A DNA stretch of 32,584 bases from contig JAEKKK010000126.1 of the NCBI GenBank assembly GCA_019510405.1, forward strand, positions 1 to 32,584, read 5' to 3'. Position numbers and translations under genes: made by a program. Shown here piece by piece: positions 24,468 to 32,584 of the stretch. The number at the start of each line of letters is the position of its first letter. Position 1 is the stretch's first letter. The DNA is from Gemmatimonadota bacterium. GTDB taxonomy: Bacteria > Gemmatimonadota > Gemmatimonadetes > Gemmatimonadales > Gemmatimonadaceae. A model generated the notes under the pieces. That model saw only the letters and a list, made by a program, of their open reading frames with translations, ran no database searches and was not told the origin of the DNA.

Positions 24468-25465
24468 TCACGAGCAAGACAACCGGCCCCTCGGCAGCGG
24501 CTTCGTGCACGTCTTCGTCGTGCCGTTCTCCGTGATCTCCACCTTTGCCGTCGCGGAGCCGTCGTACGTCACCACCTCGCGGCGCGTCAGTGCGACCGCG
24601 GCCTCGCCCTCGTACTGCAGCGACGCCTGGATGCTGCGCACCGTTTTCCCCGCCGTCGGGTAGGCCGGTCCCGTGCTGCTCGACGTCACCGGGATCACCA
24701 GTCCGGTCGTCGTGTCGCCCACACCGTGCGCTGCGTGCTTCCCTGCGCGAGCCCGGTCACCGTGCGTGAGCTCGAGCTGTTGATCGTCGTCGTCGCCGTC
24801 AGCACACGCGACGTGTCGCCGAGGAGTCGTCCGCGCTCACCGCGACCGCGGCCCCACTCGCCGTGGCCACCGCCCGGTCCACGGTCGCCGCCGCGATCGT
24901 CGCCCGCCAGGCTGTCCGCCGCGCGATCGAAGGTGATCGTTCCGGAGGTCGACGACTCGGTGTTGACGCTGTTCGTCGTGAGCGAGTCGAACGCCGACTG
25001 CACGTTGCCCGCCGCGTCCTTGAACTGCACCGAGCGCTTCACGGTGAGGCCATTGCGCGTGATGTCGGGGCAGACGAGTCGGCCATTCGACGCGACGGCG
25101 GTGCTGTCCGCGCACCCGCGTCCGCCGGCGAACCGTCCGCCGAACGGGCCGTGACCGCCGCCACGCCCCTCGAACGCCACCCCGCCGATGAACGCGTCCT
25201 GGATGCCGCCGCCCATGAAGTCGCCATGGTCGAAGCGAGCTTCGCGGCCGCCGCCGAGCCAGAGGCCGGCCGATGGCGCATCGTCCGCGGACACGCCGAC
25301 GAAGCTGGAGGTCAGGTCACCGAAGCCGATCGGCACGGAGCCGAGCGCGGCGCTGAGTGCAGCGGTGGAGAGAGCGGACGGAGAGGAACCAGTGGCATCG
25401 CTGCAGGCCGCGACGGCGATGGTCGTCAGCCCGGCGACGGTCAGGCGTGCGAGTGAACGATTCAT
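24468..25465 (-). pseudogene. Frameshifted lipoprotein of unknown function
   Basis: The gene reads from ATG 25465 as a lipoprotein: MNRSLARLTVAGL, lipobox VAAC, then a Gly/Asp/Arg-rich region (GGGHGPFGGRFAGGRG, DDRGGDRGPGGG) between two structured parts. This frame stops at 24695 with the out-of-register end WATRRPDW. A second frame (24722 to 24468) carries a continuation with good coding character: TVNS-like segments are followed by GDTTTGLVIPVTSS, VRSIQASLQYEG and CTKPLPRGRLSCS. Removing two bases in GGTGTGGG near 24713 would restore one protein of about 330 aa. It is either a sequence error or a real slippage mutation in a GTGTG run. No family recognised. Confidence 0.7.
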
Positions 25466-25652
25466 GAATCGACTCCGATGTCGTGTGTTGAGCGAGGACT
25501 CCGGCAGAACACGCAACGGCCGCAGTACCTACGTGTCGGTGTCTGCGCGGCCGAGCTGTCCGAGCCGGTCGCCATTCAGACACGCCGCGTGTCGCCCACC
25601 CTACGCGCCAGGCACTCGCACCGGCCGGCGCACCGAGGGGACACCGAATCGG

Positions 25653-26885
25653 TCAGGCCGGGGCCGCTGCCGTGTGCGATGTGACGGCACGGGCGCGGCG
25701 AAGCGGCTGCCATCGAGCGTAGGTGACGCTCCGCCACAGCCACTCGGCGGGCCCGAACCGATAGCGCGCCAGCCACGCGTGGCTGAGCGCCATCTGCGCG
25801 CCGAACATCAGTGGCGCCACGACGATGTATGCGTACGGTCGCATACGCAGCTCCAGTCCATATCCCGCGCCGACGAGATCGATCACCAGCGCCTGGAGCA
25901 GGTAGTTGGTGAGGCCCATTCGCCCGGCCTCGCCGACGAGACGCAGTCGCTCGATCCAGCGTGGCCGGTACGCGACCAGAAGGATCACGCCGCCAGCGTA
26001 GCCCAGACAGAGCCACTGATCCTGCAGCAGGCCGAAGCCGAACTTGATCGGCCAGTCCGCGCCAGGGATCGGCACGTCGGGGAGATTGCGCAGCACCGTC
26101 CACGAGAGCGCCCACGACGCCACACCGAACGTCATCCATCCGATGATGAGGCGCACGTGCCGCTTCGGATCGTCGAGCACACCGTGTCGCACGGCGAGCA
26201 GTCCGAGGATGAACAGCGCGAGGTTCGACCCGGGCAGCAGATCGGGCCAGCGGTGCGGGAGGCCAGCGACGAACACGCCCCAACGCGCCGAGAACACTGC
26301 GCCGTAGTGATGGAGCTGCGCAGCGTCGTGCTCCATCGCCCAGATGTTGGGGCCCGCCAGGACATCAGGCGTCACCTTCCACCACGCGAGGAGTGTGCTG
26401 ACTTCCGCGACGACGGGCCGCGCACATGCGGCGATCAGCGCGAGCATGAGCAGTCGGCGCGTGGGCCACCGTCGGACGAGCAGCAGCACGAGTCCCCAGC
26501 ACGCGTACTCGAACAGGATCGCGAAGCCGAGTCCCACCGTCGCGAGGAGACCGAGCACGGCGAGCCCGGCGAGTCGCCGCAGATAGATCGGCACGACCGA
26601 CACGTCGCGCGACTCGAGTCGTCGCAGCAGCACGGCGAAGCCGACGCCGAACAGAAACGCGAATGTCCCCCACGCCTTCTGCTCGACGAAGATGTACACG
26701 AACCACCCGATCAGATCCTCGGTGCCCGAGACGGATCGCTCGAGCCGCTGGTGAAAGTGCACCAGGATCATGCTGGCGAGTGCGAGCCCGCGGAGGATGT
26801 CGAGCGAATGCAGTCGCTCGTCCGAATCGATCGGGGTGGGTGTACCGACAGCGGTGTGTGGAACGGATGCCGACGATGTGGCCAT
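25653..26885 (-). CDS. DUF418 family multi-pass membrane protein
   Basis: The 410-aa product has the DUF418 hallmarks: an N-terminal HSLDILRGLALASMILVHF, a central SLL-like helical region and a C-terminal AGRMGLTNYLLQALVIDL followed by further helices. About ten membrane segments are apparent. The ATG at 26885 (MATSSASVPHTAVG) is preferred to an ATG at 26948, which would add an Arg-rich stretch. Members sit in the inner membrane with unknown substrates; the fold is related to acyltransferase-3-like proteins. It is monocistronic and divergent from the cyanophycin locus. Confidence 0.9.
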   Translation of the reverse strand: MATSSASVPHTAVGTPTPIDSDERLHSLDILRGLALASMILVHFHQRLERSVSGTEDLIGWFVYIFVEQKAWGTFAFLFGVGFAVLLRRLESRDVSVVPIYLRRLAGLAVLGLLATVGLGFAILFEYACWGLVLLLVRRWPTRRLLMLALIAACARPVVAEVSTLLAWWKVTPDVLAGPNIWAMEHDAAQLHHYGAVFSARWGVFVAGLPHRWPDLLPGSNLALFILGLLAVRHGVLDDPKRHVRLIIGWMTFGVASWALSWTVLRNLPDVPIPGADWPIKFGFGLLQDQWLCLGYAGGVILLVAYRPRWIERLRLVGEAGRMGLTNYLLQALVIDLVGAGYGLELRMRPYAYIVVAPLMFGAQMALSHAWLARYRFGPAEWLWRSVTYARWQPLRRARAVTSHTAAAPA

Positions 26886-27129
26886 GGGCCGGCGGCGCCT
26901 CGCGCGATGGTGTGGGCGGCAGCAGCGACGGGAACGCGAACATAGCATCGCCTCGCCTCGGCGGCGACCGTCGCTGTCGATGATCGGCCGGCGTACGAAA
27001 CTGTACTAAGGCCTTGAAGGCCGCGGTCTTACGGGGCACGCTCGTTGCGCCTCCCCCTGCTGACACGCCGGACCAACGCCCGATCACGAGCCGGCCATCC
27101 GTCGATCAGCATGAGCGCAGGTGATTCCC
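26886..27129. other. Divergent spacer before the cyanophycin locus
   Basis: Spacer between the DUF418 gene (minus) and the first start signals of the plus-strand locus. Only a short palindrome, GGCCTTGAAGGCC (27011-27023), is seen, and no recognised promoter. Confidence 0.5.
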
Positions 27130-27383
27130 ATGAGCGAGCCATTCCCCACGTCACTCCGTGCGCCAGCGTCGGCAGACGCCGCCACGGATCCGAACCGCCG
27201 GACGGACGACAACGTCCCGCGGCCGCACACCGCGCGCGACGCAGACGGCGCGAGCGTCGACCCCTCGCGCCGGAGCTTCGCGCGGCGCATCGACTGCTCG
27301 GCGAGCGCGTCGACGGTGGGGGAGAGTCGAATTCGCCACCGGTGATCCGGGTCGGACGCGCGGCGCTGCGCGGCGCGACGTGA
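27130..27383 (+). pseudogene. Possible small gene, frame-disrupted, upstream of cphA
   Basis: ATG 27130 follows AGGTGA (27119-27124) with good spacing and opens a frame with coding-like GC bias (MSEPFPTSLRAPASADAATD) that stops at 27345. A different frame, read as ERVDGGGESNSPPVIRVGRA, ends at TGA 27381-27383, which overlaps the cphA GTG start (GTGA) in the same way as the coupled genes elsewhere in the window. A single short gene with an indel near 27300 would reconcile both. No homology is recognised. Confidence 0.3.
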
Positions 27384-27799
27384 CGAGCGAGTCCCCGGCC
27401 ACGGTCGCCGACCGCGCCGACGACCTCCGCATCGTGCACGTGCGCACGCTGGGTGGGCCGAACCTCTGGCGCCTCGCTCCAGTGGTGCTCGCCGAGCTGC
27501 ACGTCGGCTCACTCGCCGAGTCTGCACCGGACGACGTGCCCGGATTCAACGACCGACTGCTGGCCGCGCTGCCCGGGTCCAGCGACGTGAAGGTCGAGCG
27601 CCCGTCGCAGTGGACCGCGTCATGGGCCGACGCGCTCGTTCGCGTCGCGCTCGAGTTGCAGCGACTCGCCGGCGCGCCCGCCACGTTCGGACGCGTCGTG
27701 TCGCACGCGCAGGGGCTGTGGACGGTCGTCGTCGGGTTCGCTCGTGATGCTCGAGGCGGCGCGACAGCGTGGGATCCCGGTGCGCCGGAATCCGGATGA
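27380..27799 (+). pseudogene. Cyanophycin synthetase, N-terminal domain fragment
   Basis: From GTG 27380 this frame encodes RIVHVRTLGGPNLWRLAP, VGSLAESAPDDVPGFNDRLLAALPG and VRVALELQRLAGAPATFGRVV. These are the conserved elements of the cyanophycin synthetase N-terminal domain (family pattern R-x-L-RGPN-x-W, IPGF-DRLLALLPG, VALELQ-LAG). After WTVVVGF (about 27738) the frame loses its meaning and stops at 27799. Homology resumes in another frame at 27738-27744 with SLVMLEAARQRG. Compared with family members, roughly 45-55 residues between these points are missing, so the break is a deletion, not a single-base slip. Confidence 0.75.
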
Positions 27800-29912
27800 C
27801 GGCGTCGTGCAGCTCGGGCTCGGCGCGGCCCAGCGGCGGCTGCACGCGACGATGACCGATGCCACGAGTCTGATCGCGACGGAGATCGCATCGGACAAGC
27901 ACCGCACGAAACGGGTGCTGAAGCGCGCCGGGCTGCGCATTCCCGAAGGCGACACGGCGCGCACGCTCGACGGCGCGCTGGAGATGGCGGAGGACATCGG
28001 CTTCCCGATCCTGCTCAAGCCGCTCTCGGCGAACAACGGCCGCGGCATCTCGGGGCGCATCGACACACCGGAGGGGGTGCGCGCGGCCTGGCCGCTCGCC
28101 GCGGCCGAGCATCAGGTCGTCGTCGTCGAGCGGTTCGCCGAAGGGAACGACCACCGCGTCGTGGTGGTGAACCGGCGCGTCGTCGCGTGCGTCGAGCGGG
28201 TGCCCGCGCACGTCGTGGGCGACGGACGCCGCAGCGTGCGTGCGCTGGCCGAGGAGATCAACCGCGACCCGAAGCGGAACAAGGCCGACCCCCGGTCGCC
28301 GCTCGCGCCGCTGCCACTCGACGCGCTCACCTCGGCGCACCTTGCACGCGCGGGTCGCACGCTCGACACCGTGCCCGACGACGGGGAGATAGTCTTCCTT
28401 CGCGCGACGGCGAACATCTCCACCGGTGGCACCGCGATCGACCGCACCGACGTGATCCATCCACGGAATCGTGCGCTGTGCGAGCTCGCGGCCGGCGCGG
28501 TGGGGCTCGACGTCGCCGGCCTGGACGTGCTCACGCCGGACATCGCCGTGCCGTTCGACGAGAATGGCGCCGTGGTGATCGAGGTGAACGCGTCGCCCGG
28601 CATCCGGATGCACACGGACCCCGACGCCGGCGTGCCGCGCGACGTGCCCGGCGCGATCCTCGACATGCTCTTCCCCACCGGCGCACCGACGACGATCCCC
28701 GTGCTCGCCGTCACCGGCACCAACGGCAAGACGACGACGACACGGCTTCTGGCGCATCTCTTCCGCACGACGGGGAAGCGCGTCGGATTCACCACCACCG
28801 ACGGCGTCTACTTCCAGCAGCACCTCCTGCTCGAGGGCGACCTCACCGGCCCGTTTGCCGCGAGCATCGTCCTCTCGCACCCGGACGTGGACGTCGCCGT
28901 CCTCGAGACGGCGCGCGGAGGGATTCTCCGCGCCGGACTGGGCTTCGACGCCTGCGACGTCGGGGTCGTGCTCAACGTCAGTGCGGATCACCTCGGGCTC
29001 GATGGCATCGACACGCTCGAGCAGCTCGCCGAGGTGAAGGGGGTGATCCCCGCCGTCGTGAAGCCGGGTGGACACGCGGTGCTCAACGCGGACGACCCGC
29101 GCGTGCTGGCGATGCGTGCGCGCACGCCGGGCACCGTCGTCCTGTTCTCCACCGCGCCGCCGGGCGAGAACGGCGACGTGGAGGCGCAGCTGGCGCGCGG
29201 CGGCATCGTCGCGCGCGTGGAGCACGACGGCAACGACGAGCGGATCGTCATCCGCGAGGGCGCGCGATGCGCGGCGCTCGCGACGGTGCGAGAGCTCCCG
29301 CTCACCTTCGGCGGCGCGGCGCGCTTCCAGATTCAGAACCTGCTCGCCGCGTCGGCCGCCGCGTACGCGCAGGGAATGCCCGTCGAGAGAATCCGCGAAG
29401 GGTTGCTCGGCTTCGTGCCGTCCGCCGAGCACACGCCCGGCCGGCTCAACGTGATCGAGACCACGCGTGGCCGGGTGATCGTCGACTACGCACACAACGC
29501 CGCCGCCGTCGCGGGACTCCTCGACTTCGTCGGGCGCCTGCCGGCGGAGCGGCGCATCGCGGTCATCAGCGTGCCGGGCGACCGACGTGACGAGGATCTG
29601 CGCGAGGTCGGCGCGCTGGCCGCGGGGATGGACTACGTGATCTTCAAGGAGCACGAGCACTATCGTCGCGGCCGCGCGCCGGGCGAGGGCGCGCGTGTCC
29701 TGGCGGAAGGGCTGCTCGCCACCGGTTTCGCGCCCGATCGCGTGGCGACCTTCCGCGAGGAATCCGACGCGGTCGCGCACGCGATCGGCCTCATGTGTCC
29801 TGGCAGCGTCGTCGCGCTCATCGTCGATGGGCCGGAGGTGGTGGAGCAGTTCCATCCCTACCTCGTCCCGCCCGGGACGGCCGATGCACGACGCCAGGGC
29901 GTGACGGCGTGA
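27744..29912 (+). CDS. cphA: Cyanophycin synthetase, ATP-grasp and Mur-ligase domains
   Basis: This 722-aa frame (GTG/ATG at 27744/27747) holds the two catalytic domains. The ATP-grasp domain (about 40-300) has FPILLKPLSANNGRGIS, VVVERFAEGNDHRVVV and VIEVNASPGIRMH. The Mur-ligase-like domain (about 315-722) has the P-loop VTGTNGKTTTTRLL, ETARGGILRAGLGF and IVDYAHNAAAV. CphA1 makes multi-L-arginyl-poly-L-aspartate: one domain adds Asp to the backbone, the other adds Arg to side chains. Intact CphA1 is about 870-900 aa; here the N-terminal domain is in another frame with part missing. Whether the shortened protein works is uncertain. The isoaspartyl dipeptidase gene follows. Confidence 0.88.
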   Translation: MMLEAARQRGIPVRRNPDDGVVQLGLGAAQRRLHATMTDATSLIATEIASDKHRTKRVLKRAGLRIPEGDTARTLDGALEMAEDIGFPILLKPLSANNGRGISGRIDTPEGVRAAWPLAAAEHQVVVVERFAEGNDHRVVVVNRRVVACVERVPAHVVGDGRRSVRALAEEINRDPKRNKADPRSPLAPLPLDALTSAHLARAGRTLDTVPDDGEIVFLRATANISTGGTAIDRTDVIHPRNRALCELAAGAVGLDVAGLDVLTPDIAVPFDENGAVVIEVNASPGIRMHTDPDAGVPRDVPGAILDMLFPTGAPTTIPVLAVTGTNGKTTTTRLLAHLFRTTGKRVGFTTTDGVYFQQHLLLEGDLTGPFAASIVLSHPDVDVAVLETARGGILRAGLGFDACDVGVVLNVSADHLGLDGIDTLEQLAEVKGVIPAVVKPGGHAVLNADDPRVLAMRARTPGTVVLFSTAPPGENGDVEAQLARGGIVARVEHDGNDERIVIREGARCAALATVRELPLTFGGAARFQIQNLLAASAAAYAQGMPVERIREGLLGFVPSAEHTPGRLNVIETTRGRVIVDYAHNAAAVAGLLDFVGRLPAERRIAVISVPGDRRDEDLREVGALAAGMDYVIFKEHEHYRRGRAPGEGARVLAEGLLATGFAPDRVATFREESDAVAHAIGLMCPGSVVALIVDGPEVVEQFHPYLVPPGTADARRQGVTA

Positions 29913-30000
29913 CGATGCGCGCACGACGCGTGCTCCATCGGGAGCCGAGGCACATTCTCTGCGCTTCGATGGCGCGCGCACATCCCCGGACGGAGACGCC

Positions 30001-31179
30001 ATGCACACACTGATCGAGAACGGCGAGGTCTACGCCCCGCAGCGCCTGGGACAGCGCTCCGTGCTCCTCGCCCATAGCAAGATCGCCGCGGTGGGCCGCG
30101 TGAGCCGCGCCGCGCTCGAGTCGCTCGGCGTCGAGCACGAGATCATCGACGCCGAGGGGTGCCTCGTCACGCCCGGCTGGGTCGACCCGCACATCCACCT
30201 GCTCGGCGGCAGCGGCGAGGAGGGGTTCAGCACGCAGACGCCCGAGTTCTTCGTCGACGAGATCGTGCGCTACGGCTTCACCACCGTCGTCGGCTGCCTC
30301 GGCGTGGACACGACGATGAAGACGATGCCGGGGCTGCTCGCGAAGGCGAAGGCGCTGGAAGAGGAAGGGCTCAACGCGAAGATCTGGACCGGGGGCTACA
30401 ACGTACCACCGACGACGATCCTCGGCTCGCCCCGCGAGGACATCATGTTCGTCCACGAGGTGCTCGGCGTCGGCGAGATCGCCATCAGCGACAAGCGCGG
30501 CATGGACCCCGACCCGCGTGCGCTCGCGCAGATCATGCACGACGCCCACATCGGCGGGATGCTCGCGAAGAAGGCGGGGCTCACGCACTTCCACGTCGGC
30601 GAGGGCGAGCGCCGACTGGCCAAGCTGCGCCAGGTCGTCGACGAGTTCGACGTCGAGCCGTCGTGGATCTACGCCACGCACATCGAGCGCAGCGAGGCGC
30701 TCATGCGCGAGGCGATCGAGCTGGCCGGTCGCGGCGCCGCGGTCGACATCGACACGGTCGAGGGAGATCTCGCGCGCTGGCTGCGCTTCTACTTCGACAA
30801 CGGCGGCGACCCGGACCGGCTCACCCTCTCGTCGGACGCGTCGGTCAACAGCCCGCGCGCCTTCGCCGAGCAGGTCTGCGATTGCATCCTGCACCACGGC
30901 TTTCCCATCGAGCAGGTGCTGCCGCTGGTCACGTCGAACACGGCGCGCATCCTCAAGTGGGAGGAGAAGGGCACGCTCGCGCGCGACAAGATGGCGGACG
31001 TGCTGGTGATGGAGCGCGACACACTGAATCTCCGCTACGTGTGGACGAAGGGGCGCTGCATGGTGCGTGACGGTGAGCTGGTCGCCCACCCGACATGGCT
31101 CGAGGAGAGCAAGCGCGAGATCGTGCTCCGGGGTGACGAGCGGCCCAAGCGCCAGGCCGAGGTACCGGCCGAGCGGTAG
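30001..31179 (+). CDS. iadA: Isoaspartyl dipeptidase (M38)
   Basis: The 392-aa product matches E. coli IadA in length (390 aa) and layout: DPHIHLLGG (His 64 and 66), VVGCLGVDT, GGYNVPPTT, AISDKRG, THFHVGEGE (His 198), YATHIERSE (His 227, Arg 230) and TLSSDASVN (Asp 279). The residue aligned to the carboxylated bridging Lys162 of E. coli IadA appears to be Glu 159 (GVGEIAISD), an unusual change. A GGAG site precedes the ATG. Beside cphA its likely role is cleavage of beta-Asp-Arg, the dipeptide released from cyanophycin by cyanophycinase. No cyanophycinase gene is visible in the window. Confidence 0.92.
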   Translation: MHTLIENGEVYAPQRLGQRSVLLAHSKIAAVGRVSRAALESLGVEHEIIDAEGCLVTPGWVDPHIHLLGGSGEEGFSTQTPEFFVDEIVRYGFTTVVGCLGVDTTMKTMPGLLAKAKALEEEGLNAKIWTGGYNVPPTTILGSPREDIMFVHEVLGVGEIAISDKRGMDPDPRALAQIMHDAHIGGMLAKKAGLTHFHVGEGERRLAKLRQVVDEFDVEPSWIYATHIERSEALMREAIELAGRGAAVDIDTVEGDLARWLRFYFDNGGDPDRLTLSSDASVNSPRAFAEQVCDCILHHGFPIEQVLPLVTSNTARILKWEEKGTLARDKMADVLVMERDTLNLRYVWTKGRCMVRDGELVAHPTWLEESKREIVLRGDERPKRQAEVPAER

Positions 31180-31200
31180 GCGAGACCGGGCACGGTATCG

Positions 31201-32574
31201 CCTCGCCAGGCGCCCCGCCGCGACCTGCTCAAGGCCGCCGCGCTCGCCACCGCCGGAATCGCCACCGCCGGCCCCTTCACCAGCGCGATCGCCGAGCACA
31301 TCACCGCCGGCTCGCATCCCGAGCTGGCGCCGCCGGCGCCCCCGAACCGCAAGTCCATGCGCGCGGTCCCGTTCGCGAAGCACGACGTCGTGCGCGTCGG
31401 GATGGTCGGCACCGGACTGCGTGGACGCTCCGTGCTCACCGAGCTGCTCGGCGTCGACGGGGTGAAGATCGTCGCGCTGTGCGACACTGTGCCCGACAAG
31501 GCGCGCATGGCCGCGAAGATGGTGACGGACAAGGGCCAGCCGGAGCCCACGCTGTACACGAACGGCGACCACGCATTCGAGCAGCTCGTCGCGCGCGACG
31601 ACCTCGATCTCGTCTACACGGCGACGCCGTGGGAATGGCACACGCCCGTCGCACTCGCCGCGCTCGCGCACGGCAAGCACGCCGCGAGCGAGTGCCCGAT
31701 CGGCACGACGCTCAAGGATCTCTGGGCGCTCGTCGACGCCAGCGAGCGCGCCCAGAAGCACTGCATGCAGCTCGAGAACTGCAACTACGGCTACAACGAG
31801 ATGATGGTCAACCGGATGGTCCACGACGGACTGTTCGGCGACGTGCTGCACGCCGAGGCGGCGTATCTGCACGACCTGCGCAAGATCCTCTTCGAGACGA
31901 AGGACGAGGGACTCTGGCGCCGCGCCTGGCACACGCGCTCGAACTCGAACCTGTATCCGACGCACGGACTCGGTCCCGTGAGCTGGTACCTCGACGTCCA
32001 CGCCGGCGACCGCTTCGACTACATCGTCGCCGTCGCCACGCCGGAGCGCGGACTGTCGCTCTACCGCGAGGAGACGGTCGACAAGTCGGATCCACGCTGG
32101 CGCGAGCGCTACATCACCGGTGATCTCAACACGTCGATCATCAAGACCGTGAACGGGAAGACCGTCATGATGCAGCACGACGTCTCCAACCCGCGCCCGT
32201 ACTCGCGCCACAACCGCGTCATGGGCACCAAGGGGACGTTCGAGGACTATCCGCCGCGCATCTATGTAGAAGGGCAGGCGGGGGGTGAGAAATTCCAGCC
32301 GATCGGTGACGACCACAAGAAGCAGTTCGAGCATCCGCTCTGGACCAAGCTCGGCGAGCAGGCACGCACCGGCGGCCATGGCGGCATGGACTTCGTGATG
32401 GCGTACCGCCTCATCGAGTGCATGCACGACGGGCTCGCTCCGGACTTCGACGTCTACGACGCGGCGGCGTGGAGCGCGCCGCTGCCGCTCACCGAGATGT
32501 CCGTCTCCAAGGGGAGCATGCCGATGAAGTTCCCCGACTTCACCCGCGGTGACTGGATGAAGCCGCGCGCATGA
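31201..32574 (+). CDS. GH109-like Gfo/Idh/MocA family exported protein
   Basis: From 31357 the frame encodes 405 aa with an NAD-binding Rossmann motif (VRVGMVGTGLRGRSVL), VALCDTVPDKARMAA, SECPIGTTLKDLWALVD, LENCNYGYNEMMVNRMV, LYPTHGLGPVSWYL and GTFEDYPPRI. This pattern is that of GH109 (alpha-N-acetylgalactosaminidase-type, NAD-dependent redox glycosidases). In the same frame upstream lie a twin-arginine signal (PRRDLLKAAALATAG) and mature linker, but no ATG, GTG or TTG occurs in any frame between the iadA stop (31179) and the RR motif. ATG 31357 has no Shine-Dalgarno and would lose the Tat signal. The coordinates therefore include the signal, and the true start is not visible. Confidence 0.88.
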   Translation, partial: PRQAPRRDLLKAAALATAGIATAGPFTSAIAEHITAGSHPELAPPAPPNRKSMRAVPFAKHDVVRVGMVGTGLRGRSVLTELLGVDGVKIVALCDTVPDKARMAAKMVTDKGQPEPTLYTNGDHAFEQLVARDDLDLVYTATPWEWHTPVALAALAHGKHAASECPIGTTLKDLWALVDASERAQKHCMQLENCNYGYNEMMVNRMVHDGLFGDVLHAEAAYLHDLRKILFETKDEGLWRRAWHTRSNSNLYPTHGLGPVSWYLDVHAGDRFDYIVAVATPERGLSLYREETVDKSDPRWRERYITGDLNTSIIKTVNGKTVMMQHDVSNPRPYSRHNRVMGTKGTFEDYPPRIYVEGQAGGEKFQPIGDDHKKQFEHPLWTKLGEQARTGGHGGMDFVMAYRLIECMHDGLAPDFDVYDAAAWSAPLPLTEMSVSKGSMPMKFPDFTRGDWMKPRA

Positions 32575-32584
32575 ACACGCCCTT
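32571..32584 (+). CDS. Start of a further gene (truncated by window end)
   Basis: ATG AAC ACG CCC overlaps the GH109-like stop as ATGA, suggesting a further coupled gene that continues beyond the window. Only four codons are visible. Confidence 0.4.

Noticed and set aside
25188-26945. 585-codon plus-strand open frame opposite the DUF418 gene
   Set aside because: Its product is Arg/Glu/His-rich with no domain pattern; it is the antisense shadow of a clear membrane-protein gene, a common effect of high GC.
27546-30008. 820-codon minus-strand open frame opposite cphA
   Set aside because: Shadow of the cphA coding strand with no recognisable motifs.
29818-32427. 869-codon minus-strand open frame under iadA and the GH109-like gene
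   Set aside because: Low-complexity Arg/Val/Asp composition and complete overlap with two well-supported plus-strand genes.

Overview
The window comes from a very GC-rich bacterium with tightly packed genes, many GTG starts and many 1-4 bp stop/start overlaps. A LytS/LytR-type two-component pair, a MacAB-TolC-like pump, small secreted proteins with Ala-rich signal peptides and several families of intergenic inverted repeats would fit a Gemmatimonadota-like genome. That assignment is inference; there is no rRNA or other marker gene here. No tRNA, rRNA or CRISPR was seen.

Region 1 (1-7846) is a regulated efflux locus on the minus strand: sensor kinase, LytTR response regulator, periplasmic adaptor, ABC ATPase, ABC permease and TolC-like outer-membrane protein. 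A small exported protein diverges from the kinase. A direct-repeat motif of about 20 bp period, resembling a LytTR operator, lies before the adaptor and again before the small exported protein. Bases 1-146 are a near-exact inverted copy of an internal piece of the tolC-like gene. Region 2 (7847-10158) is a nested-palindrome intergenic element followed by a Kup potassium transporter.

Region 3 (10375-22620) is the most novel part. It encodes two B12-type radical SAM proteins interleaved with three SAM methyltransferases, an ATZ/TRZ-type amidohydrolase, a PF14907-type nucleotidyltransferase, two GT-B glycosyltransferases, a polysaccharide pyruvyl transferase-like protein and an HPr-kinase-like P-loop protein. 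The genes touch or overlap and switch strand three times. The set looks like an uncharacterised pathway that makes a modified, possibly glycosylated small molecule or surface glycan. No transporter, polymerase, RiPP cyclase or NRPS/PKS is visible in it.

Region 4 (22621-26885) has a MbcA/ParS/Xre-type antitoxin-like protein without a visible toxin, a coupled secreted protein, another nested inverted-repeat element, a frameshifted lipoprotein gene and a DUF418 membrane protein. Region 5 (27130-32584) is a plus-strand cyanophycin locus: cyanophycin synthetase split into two frames, an isoaspartyl dipeptidase that could cleave cyanophycin-derived beta-Asp-Arg, a GH109-like exported oxidoreductase-fold glycosidase with no visible start codon, and the start of one more gene. 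The reading-frame lesions in regions 4-5 are either gene decay or sequence errors.
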